The notes under the pieces are model-generated. The model worked only from the letters and a program-made list of their open reading frames with translations, did no database searches and had not been told where the DNA came from. A stretch of 64,000 bases of DNA from Pararhizobium sp. (lineage in GTDB: Bacteria; Pseudomonadota; Alphaproteobacteria; Rhizobiales; Rhizobiaceae): contig CP051237.1 of assembly GCA_017794825.1 (NCBI GenBank), forward strand, positions 3,986,501-4,050,500, given 5' to 3'. A program made the translations under genes and the position numbers. This document shows, in pieces, positions 26,238 to 36,215 of the stretch. Numbering within the stretch: position 1 is the stretch's first letter; every line of letters begins with the position of its first letter.

Positions 26238-27218
26238 ATGAAAAGACTTGCACTGTCTCTCGTTGCCGCCGCGGTGATCGCCGGCCAGGCAATGGCCCAG
26301 GATGTATCCGGCAAGCTGGTGCTTTATACATCTCAGCCGAACCAGGACGCCCAGGCGACCGTCGACGCCTTCAAGGCGAAATATCCTGACGTCGACGTGG
26401 AGTGGATCCGCGACGGCACAACGAAGGTGATGGCGAAGCTGCGCGCCGAATTCGAAGCCGACGCGCCGCAGCCGGATCTGCTTCTGATCGCCGACATGGT
26501 CACCATGGAAAGCCTGAAGCAGGAAGGCCGCCTGATGGCCCACGAAGACGCCGACATCTCTGCCTACGATCCGGCGATCATGGACGACGACAAGACCTAT
26601 TTCTCGACCAAGCTGATCACGACCGGCATTGTCTACAACGCCGATGCGCCGATGAAGCCGACCTCCTACAAGGATCTCCTCAAACCCGAAGCCAAAGACA
26701 AACTCGCCATGCCTTCGCCGCTGACCTCGGGCGCTGCGACGATCCACATGGTCGCGATTACCGGGCATCCGGAGCTTGGCTGGGATTTCTACGAAGGCCT
26801 GGCCGAGCAGGGCGCCAACCCGCAGGGCGGCAATGGCGGCGTCTACAAGGCGATCGCAGGCGGCGAGAAACTGTATGGTTTCGTTGTCGATTTCCTGCCG
26901 ATCCGCAACAAGCTGGACGGCGCGCCCGTCGAATTCGTTTTCCCGACCGAAGGCGTTTCGGCTGTGACCGAACCGGTGGCGATCCTGTCGACCGCCAGGA
27001 ACCCGGCGGCGGCCAAGGCGTTCGTGGATTTCCTGATCTCGAAGGAAGGCCAGGAACTGGCGTCAAGCCAGGGCTATCTGCCGGCGCATCCCGACGTCGC
27101 TCCGCCGGAAGGCTTCCCGGCCCGCGACCAGATCAAGCTTCTGCCGTTCGATCCCGCCGATGCGCTGGCAAACGACACGCAGAACAAGATGAAGTTCACC
27201 GAGATCTTCGGTGGCTGA
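26238..27218 (+). CDS. ABC importer substrate-binding protein (SBP_bac_6/Fbp-like)
   Basis: A 326-residue periplasmic binding protein. The signal peptide is about residues 1-21 (LALSLVAAAVIAGQAMAQ). The fold resembles FbpA/AfuA proteins (GKLVLYTSQPNQDAQATVDAFKAKYP). The consecutive tyrosine pair that holds iron in FbpA is not obvious (the corresponding stretch reads YGFVVDF), so the substrate may be a phosphonate, sugar phosphate or other anion instead of Fe(III). A weak dyad (GGAACTG with CAGTTTCC, near 26199-26215) lies just upstream. It overlaps the permease ORF by eight bases. Confidence 0.82.
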   Translation: MKRLALSLVAAAVIAGQAMAQDVSGKLVLYTSQPNQDAQATVDAFKAKYPDVDVEWIRDGTTKVMAKLRAEFEADAPQPDLLLIADMVTMESLKQEGRLMAHEDADISAYDPAIMDDDKTYFSTKLITTGIVYNADAPMKPTSYKDLLKPEAKDKLAMPSPLTSGAATIHMVAITGHPELGWDFYEGLAEQGANPQGGNGGVYKAIAGGEKLYGFVVDFLPIRNKLDGAPVEFVFPTEGVSAVTEPVAILSTARNPAAAKAFVDFLISKEGQELASSQGYLPAHPDVAPPEGFPARDQIKLLPFDPADALANDTQNKMKFTEIFGG

Positions 27219-28929
27219 CGGCCAGACAAGAATGAAACTGATGGACGGCGAGGGGCTCACCCTCGCCGTTCTGGTTTTCATAGCGGCGGTCCTGTTCGGT
27301 CTGCCGCTTTTTCTGCTTCTGAAATCCGGCTTGTCAGGTGACGCGGGCTGGTCGCTGACGCCCGTCTTCGAGGCGTTTCAAAGCCGTTCTGTTTTGCGTG
27401 CCCTTTGGAATTCGCTGGAAAGCAGCTTTCTTTCCGCGCTTCTGGCGCTGTTCATCGGCGCGGTGCTGGCGCTGATCGTCGGCCTCACGGATGTTCGCTG
27501 GAAGGCGGTGACCGTCTTTTTGATCCTGCTGCCGATGATGATCCCGCCGCACGTGACGGCGATCGCATGGATTCAGGCGCTCGGGCCGTCCAGCCCGGTG
27601 TTGCGCTGGCTGGGCCTTGCGCCGGAACTCGGCAGCACGCACCCGATCTATTCGCGCGAGGGGCTGGTTTTTCTGCTTGCCGTCCAGCATTCGCCCCTCG
27701 TGTTTCTGGTGGTTCGCGCCGGCCTTCGCGGACTGCCGCGTGACCTTTTCGACGCAGCGCGCGTGAGCGGCGCCGGCGCGCTGATGCTGGGCCACAGGAT
27801 ATTGCTGCCGCTGCTCGTGCCATCCCTCGTGGCCGGCTTTGCGCTCGCCTTCGTTTCGGCGCTCGGCAATTTCGGCATCACCGCGCTGATTGGCATTCCG
27901 GCGCGGTATACGACCCTGCCGGTGCTGATCTGGCGGCGGCTGGCGAGCTTCGGCCCTGACGTGCTTGGCGACGTGGCTGTGCTGGCGGTGATCGTTGCGA
28001 TCGTGGCGATTTTCGCCGTCACCCTGCAGATCCTGTGGCAGAACCGGACGCGGCTTGGCCTCGTCGGACAAAGTGGCCGGCCGCTGGAGATCGCGCTAGG
28101 GCGCTGGCGACCGGCGATGGAAATCCTGCTCGGCCTGGTGATCGCGTTGACGCTCGTTTTGCCGCTGTCCTCGCTGATCGCCACCTCACTGGTCAAGACC
28201 TATGGTTTGCCGCTGGCGCTCGAAACCTTCACGCTCGACAATTTCACCGAGATCCTGTTCCGGCAGTCCGTGACCGTCAGGGCCTTTGTCAATTCGACCC
28301 TGATCGCCGGCTGCGCGGCTGCGCTGCTTGCCTTCTTCGCCATCCTGATCGGCTACTACATGCAGAAACGCAGACGCAGCCGATGGCTTGCAGGCGGCGT
28401 GGCCGGGATGGGCGACATCGCCTACGCCATTCCCGGACTGGTGATATCGATCGGCTTCATCCTCGCCTTCATCCGACCGCTGCCGCTGATCGACCGGTCG
28501 CTTTACGGAACAAGCGGGATTATCCTGATCGCCTATCTTTGCGCTTTCTTCGCCATAGCGCTGAAGCCCGTCGGCGCGGCCTACGCCCAGCTCGATCGTT
28601 CGCTGGACGACGCGGCGCGCGTCTCCGGCGCGCGCTTTTATCTGCGCATCCGGTCGGTGTTCTTTCCTCTGATTTTGCCGGCCGCGGCGTCCGGCGCGAT
28701 TCTGGTGTTCCTGACCGCCTATAACGAAGTGACAGTGTCGGCGCTGCTGTGGTCGACCGGCAACGAAACCATAGGCACGACAATCTTCAACTATGAGGAC
28801 GGCGGCTACACGACGCTCGCCTCGGCGATGGCCAGCCTGACGGTTCTGGCGACGATCGTCCTGATGCTCGGGCTGAACCTTGCCTCCGGAAGACTGCCGG
28901 CCGGCGTCATTCCCTGGCGCAACGACTGA
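27211..28929 (+). CDS. ABC importer permease, fused two-domain (FbpB-like)
   Basis: A 572-residue inner-membrane protein with two homologous permease halves (about 12 membrane segments). Each half has an EAA-type loop: DLFDAARVSGAGALMLGHRILLP in the first and SLDDAARVSGARFYLRIRSVFFP in the second. This is the architecture of FbpB-type importers. The GTG at 27211 overlaps the binding-protein gene. An ATG at 27232 is an alternative and neither has a good ribosome site. The expected ATPase gene is not downstream on this strand but convergent at 29094. Confidence 0.87.
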   Translation: MADGQTRMKLMDGEGLTLAVLVFIAAVLFGLPLFLLLKSGLSGDAGWSLTPVFEAFQSRSVLRALWNSLESSFLSALLALFIGAVLALIVGLTDVRWKAVTVFLILLPMMIPPHVTAIAWIQALGPSSPVLRWLGLAPELGSTHPIYSREGLVFLLAVQHSPLVFLVVRAGLRGLPRDLFDAARVSGAGALMLGHRILLPLLVPSLVAGFALAFVSALGNFGITALIGIPARYTTLPVLIWRRLASFGPDVLGDVAVLAVIVAIVAIFAVTLQILWQNRTRLGLVGQSGRPLEIALGRWRPAMEILLGLVIALTLVLPLSSLIATSLVKTYGLPLALETFTLDNFTEILFRQSVTVRAFVNSTLIAGCAAALLAFFAILIGYYMQKRRRSRWLAGGVAGMGDIAYAIPGLVISIGFILAFIRPLPLIDRSLYGTSGIILIAYLCAFFAIALKPVGAAYAQLDRSLDDAARVSGARFYLRIRSVFFPLILPAAASGAILVFLTAYNEVTVSALLWSTGNETIGTTIFNYEDGGYTTLASAMASLTVLATIVLMLGLNLASGRLPAGVIPWRND

Positions 28930-28949
28930 GCAAGTTGTTACATTTCCCA

Positions 28950-28995
28950 CCCGCGCAGACGCGCGGGTCGCTGGATGCCGGATCAAGTCCGGCAT
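28950..28995. terminator. Tandem hairpins between convergent transporter genes (REP-like)
   Basis: Two perfect stems lie seven bases apart. The first is CCCGCGC-AGAC-GCGCGGG (28950-28967). The second is ATGCCGGA-TCAAG-TCCGGCAT (28975-28995). The second has the look of the short palindromic repeats scattered through rhizobial genomes. Between the permease and ATPase genes, which end toward each other, the pair could serve as a bidirectional terminator. Confidence 0.55.
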
Positions 28996-29093
28996 GAGGG
29001 TAAGTATATGGAATTGTTGTAATATTGTACTTCATTGCGGGCTTGACGCTCAATCCGGAAAGTAACCGGCTCACCTTATCCCGGGAAGCGAAC

Positions 29094-30119
29094 TCAGTCC
29101 GGCAGCAGCCAGGCCGACCGGATCGCGACCGGAACGGCGTCGCCGGGCTTTGCCTTGCGGTCGAGCACGAGCGGAAGCGCTTCATCGACGCCCTCGACGG
29201 TCAGCCGGGCTTCCCACACGCCGCCGCGATAGGCGATGGTCTTGATGCTGGCGGCAAGTCCGTCCGCGTCGACCGTGACGTCTGCGGGGCGGATCACCGC
29301 GCGCGCCTCGCGGCCTGTCTTGTCGCGGGTTTCGACCGGAACGGGTTTGCCCGCAATCATCGCCGCGCCATTGCCGTTGTACCGCGCCGGGACGATCGCG
29401 CTCTGGCCGATGAACCGCGCGACCTTCTCGCTCTCCGGAAACCGGTAGATATCGTCAGGCGCGCCGACCTGCAGGAAACGGCCGTTTTCCATGACAGCGA
29501 TCCGGTCGGCGAGCGCCATGCCTTCTCGCTGGTCGTGGGTGATGAAGAGCGTGGTGGCTCCGGCCATCTTGTGGAAGGCGGCCAGCTCTTCCTCCATCGA
29601 GGATCTGAGATGCGGATCGAGATTGGCGAGCGGTTCGTCCATGAGGATGGTGTCCGCATTGCCGGCCAGACAACGGGCAAGGGCGACGCGCTGACGCTGA
29701 CCGCCCGAGAGTTCAGAGGGTTTGCGCTCTTCGAAACCGGTCAGCGAGACGGCGTCGATCTGACGTGCGGCGATGTCGTGGGCCTTGCGCTTGCCAAGAC
29801 CGGCGGCCTTGACGGGAAAGGCGACATTGTCGACGACAGTCATGTGCGGCCACAGTGCGTAGGACTGGAAGACCATTCCGACGCGGCGCTCTTCGGGCGG
29901 TAGATGCAGGCCGGGGCCGGCGACCATCTTGCCGTTGATCAGGACTTCGCCGGAATTGAGCGTCTCAAGTCCGGCGATCAGCCGCAACAGGGTTGTCTTG
30001 CCGCAACCCGATGCGCCCAGGATGACGAAAAATTCTCCGTCTGCGATTTCGGCCGAGACGTGATTGACGGCCGCATGCTTGCCGAAGGTCTTGACTGCCG
30101 ATCGTATCGATACCGACAA
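29094..30119 (-). CDS. ABC importer ATPase (FbpC/PotA-like)
   Basis: A 341-residue nucleotide-binding subunit. Walker A is GASGCGKTT (about residues 35-43), the signature LSGGQRQR, Walker B ILMDEPLANLD and the switch FITHDQ. A C-terminal TOBE regulatory region follows (residues about 235-340). It is probably the partner of the binding protein and permease at 26238-28929, because those lack an ATPase and this gene lacks other partners. It is, however, on the opposite strand and needs its own promoter. Confidence 0.87.
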   Translation of the reverse strand: MSVSIRSAVKTFGKHAAVNHVSAEIADGEFFVILGASGCGKTTLLRLIAGLETLNSGEVLINGKMVAGPGLHLPPEERRVGMVFQSYALWPHMTVVDNVAFPVKAAGLGKRKAHDIAARQIDAVSLTGFEERKPSELSGGQRQRVALARCLAGNADTILMDEPLANLDPHLRSSMEEELAAFHKMAGATTLFITHDQREGMALADRIAVMENGRFLQVGAPDDIYRFPESEKVARFIGQSAIVPARYNGNGAAMIAGKPVPVETRDKTGREARAVIRPADVTVDADGLAASIKTIAYRGGVWEARLTVEGVDEALPLVLDRKAKPGDAVPVAIRSAWLLPD

Positions 30120-30247
30120 AACGTGCTCCAGTGTTGCGCCAATCGGGTCCGGGTACGAAATTTGTTCTTCAATTTTGTGACAGGTCTGGCGGCGGGCGGC
30201 AATTCCAGTTTATAAGTCCAGCGTTTCGCATAAGCGTGAGGTCAATC

Positions 30248-30586
30248 ATGGACATACGACAGATCAACGAGGAATATTCGGTTGCGGGCCAGATCAGCGT
30301 GGACGATCTGAAGGACATCAAGGCCGCCGGATTCAAGTCCATTGTCTGTCACCGTCCCGATGGCGAAGCGGCCGGACAGCCTGACTTTGCAGAGATCGAG
30401 AAGGCGGCAAAAGAGCTTGGCCTGGAGATGCGGCACGTTCCGGTCGGGCCGACCGGCGTGGGTTATGAGCAGGTGCAGGCCTTCGTCGACGCGCTCGACG
30501 AACTGGACCGCCCCATGCTCGGCTACTGCCGTTCCGGCGCGCGCTCCACAGCCATCTACCAGCAGACGCTGCACATTCGCTCCTGA
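30248..30586 (+). CDS. DUF442/TIGR01244-family sulfurtransferase or phosphatase
   Basis: A 112-residue cytoplasmic protein of the family found alone or fused in beta-lactamase-like hydrolases (Blh). The active loop YCRSGARS near the C-terminus has the Cys-x5-Arg layout of dual-specificity phosphatases and rhodaneses. Other family marks are SIVCHRPDGE and VPVGPTGV. The ATG at 30248 has a GTGAGG site upstream; a longer frame starting further upstream lacks support. Family members are linked to sulfide or persulfide metabolism and biofilm control in rhizobia and relatives. Confidence 0.82.
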   Translation: MDIRQINEEYSVAGQISVDDLKDIKAAGFKSIVCHRPDGEAAGQPDFAEIEKAAKELGLEMRHVPVGPTGVGYEQVQAFVDALDELDRPMLGYCRSGARSTAIYQQTLHIRS

Positions 30587-30632
30587 TTTTTCCCGGGCCG
30601 GGGCGCGAGCGCCTCGGCACGCGAGACTGTGA

Positions 30633-31442
30633 TCAGGCGATGCGCTCCCTTTCGGCGCGGGCCTTGGCCCGCTTCTCCGCCAAAATGCGTTTCTGATAAC
30701 GCCCCTGCACGACTTCGACCGCCACCAGGGTGAACAGGACGAAGTAGAAGGTGGATTTGGCCATCGGCTCGATGGCGTATCCGAAGAAGTGCAGATGGCC
30801 GATGTGGCCGCCGTCCGACATGAGCATGACGCCGACGAGCAGCAGAACGAACAGGCCGAGCACCTCGTACATGCGGTTTTTCTGCAGGAAATTGGCGACC
30901 GTATCCGCCATCAGCACCATGAGCCCGCCGGAAACCACGATCGCCGCGGTCATGACGATGAAATGATCCGTCAGCGCCACGGCCGACAGCACCGTGTCGA
31001 AGGAGAAGATCACATTCATGACGACGATCCAGAACAGGGCCGCGCGCACGGTTCGGCGCGTATACTCCAGCTCGTGATGCTCGAGGTCCTCGACGCCGAT
31101 CATGTGGTAGATTTCCTTCATCGCCGTGTAGATGAGGAAAACGCCGCCGGCGAGCACGATCAGCGAGTGACCGCTGATTTCTCCGGATATCCAGGGATGG
31201 TCGAGAACGAAAAGCGGCGCCTGCAGCACTTTGATAAGCTGAAGCACGACGAAGAGCAGTATGATCCTGAACACGAGCGCCAGGATGATGCCGATCCTCC
31301 TGACCCAGGACTGGCGCGCCGGATCGACCTGCTTCGCCTCGATCGAGATGTAGAGCAGATTGTCGAAACCGAGCACCGTCTCCAGCGCGGTCAGGATGAG
31401 AAATGTCGTGAGATTGTCGAGGGTGAAGAGATCAGCCAGCAT
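30633..31442 (-). CDS. TerC-family integral membrane protein
   Basis: A 269-residue membrane protein with about seven hydrophobic segments. Conserved acidic motifs of the TerC/Alx family are present: ETVLGFDNLLYIS near the N-terminus and FSFDTVLSAVAL in the middle. The family is linked to metal (notably manganese) export and to tellurite resistance loci. Here it is alone, without other ter genes nearby (the TerB-like domain protein at 50923 is far away). The C-terminal tail is strongly basic. Confidence 0.88.
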   Translation of the reverse strand: MLADLFTLDNLTTFLILTALETVLGFDNLLYISIEAKQVDPARQSWVRRIGIILALVFRIILLFVVLQLIKVLQAPLFVLDHPWISGEISGHSLIVLAGGVFLIYTAMKEIYHMIGVEDLEHHELEYTRRTVRAALFWIVVMNVIFSFDTVLSAVALTDHFIVMTAAIVVSGGLMVLMADTVANFLQKNRMYEVLGLFVLLLVGVMLMSDGGHIGHLHFFGYAIEPMAKSTFYFVLFTLVAVEVVQGRYQKRILAEKRAKARAERERIA

Positions 31443-31521
31443 CGGCGGCTCCGCTTTACGTGTGTTCGTGACTGAATGTTAGCAAAGTGAACCGGAAAAG
31501 AACACTCGCAAGGCGTAACGC

Positions 31522-32484
31522 TCAAGCAAGCTCCGGGATCCCTTCTGCCCACGAAACGAAGTCGATCATCACCTGGCGGGCGCCGGGATCGGCCGTTTCG
31601 TTGAGTGTTTCGTGGCGCATGTTTTCGTAGATGCGCCAGGAGACCTTTTCCATACCGGCAGCCTGCATGCGCTTTGCCACGACTTCGATCGCCTTGCCGT
31701 TTTCCACGCCCGCGTCCTGTCCGCCGCCGGTGAGATAGACGGGAAGTTTTTTCGGAAGGACCTGGATCATCTTGGGATCGGCGGCGCGCAGATTCATGGC
31801 GATCACGTCCCGCCACATCGATATGGAGACCTGCTCCGATCCGGTGCACAGCGGGTCGGCCGCGTAGGCGGCGTTCGATTCGGCGTTGTGCGAGAGCCAG
31901 TCCTCGTAGATCTTCCGGTCCTTGATCCTGGCGGCCCAGGCGTCGATCGTAAGTTTCTGCATTATGCGGCTTGGAACGTCGGAGCCCTTGAGCATCCGCT
32001 CTGCGCCGAGGATCACCAATCCCGCCCGCGCCGGAAGGCCGGCGGCGAAGCCGTGGTTCCAGGCAGCGAGACCAGCCTGGCGACCCGGGTGAGACAGGGC
32101 GAAATTGAGGGCGATGGCCGCGCCCATCGAATGTCCAAACGTAATTCTGGGAACATCGGGGTAGCGCTGCCTCGCATGTTCATTGACGGCCAGCACATCG
32201 GCGATCACCAGTCTCCAGTTTTCGCCTGACGGTTCCTTGCCGAACATGCCGGTGGATATGCCCGGGGCCACCGTTTTGCCGTGGCCGCGATGATCGTGAG
32301 CGAAAATGGCGAAACCGCGCTTGGCGAGAAACGCCGCGAAATTCGCATAGCGGCCGGCGTGCTCTCCCATTCCGTGATTGATCTGCACGATCGCGCGGCA
32401 GTCCTGCGCAGGCTTCATATGCAGGAGATTGAGCTTCGCGCCGGTGGGCGACTCAAGACTGCTTTGTTCGTCGAAATCAGGCAT
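31522..32484 (-). CDS. Alpha/beta hydrolase, lysophospholipase/monoacylglycerol-lipase type
   Basis: A 320-residue serine hydrolase of the Hydrolase_4 family. The oxyanion segment INHGMGEHAGRY, the nucleophile elbow FGHSMGAA and a C-terminal ENMRHETLNE supplying the catalytic His are visible. GGGQDAGV probably supplies the Asp. It has no signal peptide, so it is cytoplasmic, and likely acts on lipid esters. It lies 39 bases after the unknown gene at 32524 on the same strand and is probably the last gene of that small operon. Confidence 0.85.
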   Translation of the reverse strand: MPDFDEQSSLESPTGAKLNLLHMKPAQDCRAIVQINHGMGEHAGRYANFAAFLAKRGFAIFAHDHRGHGKTVAPGISTGMFGKEPSGENWRLVIADVLAVNEHARQRYPDVPRITFGHSMGAAIALNFALSHPGRQAGLAAWNHGFAAGLPARAGLVILGAERMLKGSDVPSRIMQKLTIDAWAARIKDRKIYEDWLSHNAESNAAYAADPLCTGSEQVSISMWRDVIAMNLRAADPKMIQVLPKKLPVYLTGGGQDAGVENGKAIEVVAKRMQAAGMEKVSWRIYENMRHETLNETADPGARQVMIDFVSWAEGIPELA

Positions 32485-32523
32485 GGCCGGACAATGCCCG
32501 CAGGCGCCGCCGAAAACAACTGT

Positions 32524-33267
32524 TTATTCGCCGGAGGCGAGGGCGTTTTCTATGCCGTCGATCTGGGAGCCGAGGTCGAATTCGAAGGAGGACAGCGCCT
32601 CGACGGACGTGTCTTCCGAAAATCCTTCCGGATCCTGCTTGCGCATCACCTCGATGGCCTTGTCGCGCTCGATCAGGCTCCATTCGATCTGCGGCCGGAA
32701 GAGCTGCAGTGCCGCCTTCAGCCAGCGCGTCGTCAAGGCGTATTCGTCATTGTCGAGGTCGAAACAATCGAGAAGCCGGATGACTTCTTCGGCGGGGTAC
32801 TGCCATTCCGCCGCGACCCATCGATTTGTCGTGAAGACGCGAATCGGGGTTCCTGAATGATCGAAGGAAATCGCGACGAGATGGCACAGGCCGCCATTCT
32901 CGAAATCGGGCTCGGGCGGCAAGGCGATCGGTTCGACGCCTTCAGCGACATGTTCCGAGTACACGAAGAGATGAAAGTGGCCGTGCTCGGTCCAGGGCCG
33001 CGCTTCCTCATCCTCCGCATGGGCGTGATAGAACCATACGGCGCCCTTCTTCTTGTCGCGAACGTCGCCCGGCGGATAGTGCCGCCACATGGTGAAGGGA
33101 TCGGGGGAGGTGGAGCCCAGCACGTCGATGAGGATGTGCTTGTCCTGCTGCGCGGCCTCCTGGAGCACGCCGATCATGTCGTCGGCCGCTTGCTGCATGG
33201 CGAGCAGCCGGTCCTTGGGCAGGCTTGCGAAATCGATGCTGGCCTTGTCTCGTATCGTTATGTTCAT
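32524..33267 (-). CDS. Protein of unknown function with His-rich core (247 aa)
   Basis: A 247-residue soluble protein. The region from about residue 61 to 101 reads WRHYPPGDV, then WFYHAHAED, then RPWTEHGHFHLFVY. The clustered histidines could bind a metal. The middle (about 125-155) has an alternating beta-strand pattern and the C-terminal third is helical. The start is set at MNITIRD, because the upstream in-frame extension has low-complexity Arg-rich content overlapping the next gene. It lies 62 bases after the Cys-rich peptide gene on the same strand. I do not recognise a characterised family. Confidence 0.65.
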   Translation of the reverse strand: MNITIRDKASIDFASLPKDRLLAMQQAADDMIGVLQEAAQQDKHILIDVLGSTSPDPFTMWRHYPPGDVRDKKKGAVWFYHAHAEDEEARPWTEHGHFHLFVYSEHVAEGVEPIALPPEPDFENGGLCHLVAISFDHSGTPIRVFTTNRWVAAEWQYPAEEVIRLLDCFDLDNDEYALTTRWLKAALQLFRPQIEWSLIERDKAIEVMRKQDPEGFSEDTSVEALSSFEFDLGSQIDGIENALASGE

Positions 33268-33329
33268 GGCGCCCAGTCTGCCAGATATTGCAGGGAGCCG
33301 AAAGATACGGCTCCCGGCATGGTGTCGAA

Positions 33330-33527
33330 TTAGTCTTTCTTGGCGGCGCAGGATCCGCAAGCGCCGCATGCGCCACAAGCGGCGCAGACTTTTTCCTTTT
33401 TCGATCCGCAGGCGCTGCATGCGCCGCAAGCGCCGCAGGACGACCAGGCAGGCGTTGCTGCGACTGCAGCCGTCAGTCCGCCGCCAACGATCATCATTGC
33501 GAGTGCTTTTCTGGATTTGCCGTTCAT
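33330..33527 (-). CDS. Exported cysteine-rich peptide (65 aa)
   Basis: A 65-residue precursor. The N-terminal half is a signal peptide (KSRKALAMMIVGGGLTAAVA, likely cut after ATPAWS near residue 29). The mature part is about 36 residues with nine cysteines at exact three-residue spacing: 31, 34, 37, 40 and 48, 51, 54, 57, 60. Gly, Ala and Ser fill the gaps and a Lys-rich hinge separates the two blocks. GAGGAG lies seven to nine bases before the ATG. The layout suggests metal binding or a modified peptide precursor. No modification enzyme of a known type is adjacent. Confidence 0.75.
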   Translation of the reverse strand: MNGKSRKALAMMIVGGGLTAAVAATPAWSSCGACGACSACGSKKEKVCAACGACGACGSCAAKKD

Positions 33528-33699
33528 GAGTATCTCCTCTAGAAATTACCGAAATCAGTTTCGGCCCGTGCAATCTAGACGATCATTTCCTCACCTTTTC
33601 TCACGATGGCAACGCGCGAAGTCACGCTTTTGCGAGAGTGAAGTGAAGTGGGAGAGAGGTTCGGCATTGCCGCGACGTGAACTCGAAGGAAGCGAATTT

Positions 33700-33711
33700 A
33701 TATTGCAATAT
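33700..33711. promoter_or_regulatory. AT-rich palindrome upstream of ettA
   Basis: ATATTGCAATAT is a perfect 12-base palindrome in the 259-base gap between the divergent Cys-rich peptide gene and ettA, 75 bases before the ettA start. It may be an operator or part of a promoter. Nothing else in the sequence supports it. Confidence 0.25.
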
Positions 33712-33786
33712 GCTTTCATTTCACCGCGTCTCGCACTACAAGCAGCCGAAATTCCGAGCAATCAGTTACGAGGAAACACGCGCGCC

Positions 33787-35436
<1,650 letters not shown>

Positions 35437-35468
35437 AAGTTTTCACATCTAACAACAGGGAGCCGACC

Positions 35469-36053
35469 ATGGACATCATTCCCTCGCGCAAGATCAGCGG
35501 CGTGGTCGCCGGCGTCTACGCCGCGCTTGGCGACACGTTCACGACCGAGCCGGTTGAGCGGCTTGAACTGAGCTATGAAGGCATCGCCGGCGATCATCAC
35601 GCCGGCATCGTTCGCAAATCCGGATCGCGCGAGCCCTGGTATCCGCGTGGCACGGAGTTGCGAAACGAACGGCAGCTGACGATCCTGTCGCCCGAGGAAC
35701 TGGCCGAGGCCGCCGCGACCATGGAGATCGAGCGGATCGCGCCCGAATGGATCGGCGGCAACATCACGATCGACGGGATCGCCAGCCTGTCGATGCTGCC
35801 GGCCGCGACGCTGCTGTTCTTCGAGGGCGGCGTGACCCTGAAGGTCGATTTCCAGAACGGGCCGTGCCGGATATCGGGCAACGCCATCGCCGATCATTAC
35901 CCGGACAAGGACCGCACGACCCTGTCTCTGGGCTTCGTTCCGGCGGCCAAGCGCAAGCGCGGCCTGCTTGCCTGGGTCGAGAAGCCAGGCGTGATTCAGC
36001 CCGGTGAAAAGATGTACGCGCAACTCCCCGAACAGTGGATTTACACCGGCTGA
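35469..36053 (+). CDS. MOSC-domain protein
   Basis: A 194-residue protein with one MOSC (molybdenum cofactor sulfurase C-terminal) domain. The conserved cysteine is in DFQNGPCRISG, and GIAGDHHAG and the NERQLTILS block are family features. MOSC proteins bind Moco or carry sulfur for it; YiiM-like members reduce N-hydroxylated substrates. An AGGGAG site precedes the ATG. It follows ettA closely but a functional link is not evident. Confidence 0.82.
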   Translation: MDIIPSRKISGVVAGVYAALGDTFTTEPVERLELSYEGIAGDHHAGIVRKSGSREPWYPRGTELRNERQLTILSPEELAEAAATMEIERIAPEWIGGNITIDGIASLSMLPAATLLFFEGGVTLKVDFQNGPCRISGNAIADHYPDKDRTTLSLGFVPAAKRKRGLLAWVEKPGVIQPGEKMYAQLPEQWIYTG

Positions 36054-36117
36054 CCACAGCCGCGTCGCGGATTCTGATTGCGCCAAACAATATTGCTGTT
36101 GCGACACGTTTCTAAAT

Positions 36118-36139
36118 CATATAAAGATATGTTTATGTG
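36118..36139. promoter_or_regulatory. Operator candidate for the ArsR-methyltransferase / metF unit
   Basis: The 22-base site runs from CATATAAAG to GTTTATGTG and is palindromic at 18 of 22 positions. It lies 76 bases upstream of the regulator's preferred ATG. ArsR-type regulators of the methionine cycle bind AT-rich dyads of this kind, so autoregulation together with metF is likely. Confidence 0.55.
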
Positions 36140-36215
36140 ATTGAATGAAGTCGTGGCGTTGATTGCAGATTGTGACGAAGGTCCAGTCGAGCGCCTTGAC
36201 CGAAACGGGGAATCG

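Noticed and set aside
26238..27218. A firm Fe(III)-binding assignment for the Fbp-like binding protein
   Set aside because: The consecutive tyrosines that coordinate iron in FbpA are not evident, so only the transporter class is called.
30633..31442. A tellurite-resistance (ter) operon reading of the TerC gene
   Set aside because: No TerA, TerD or TerZ gene accompanies it. The only TerB-like domain in the window is fused to a J domain 20 kb away in a co-chaperone.
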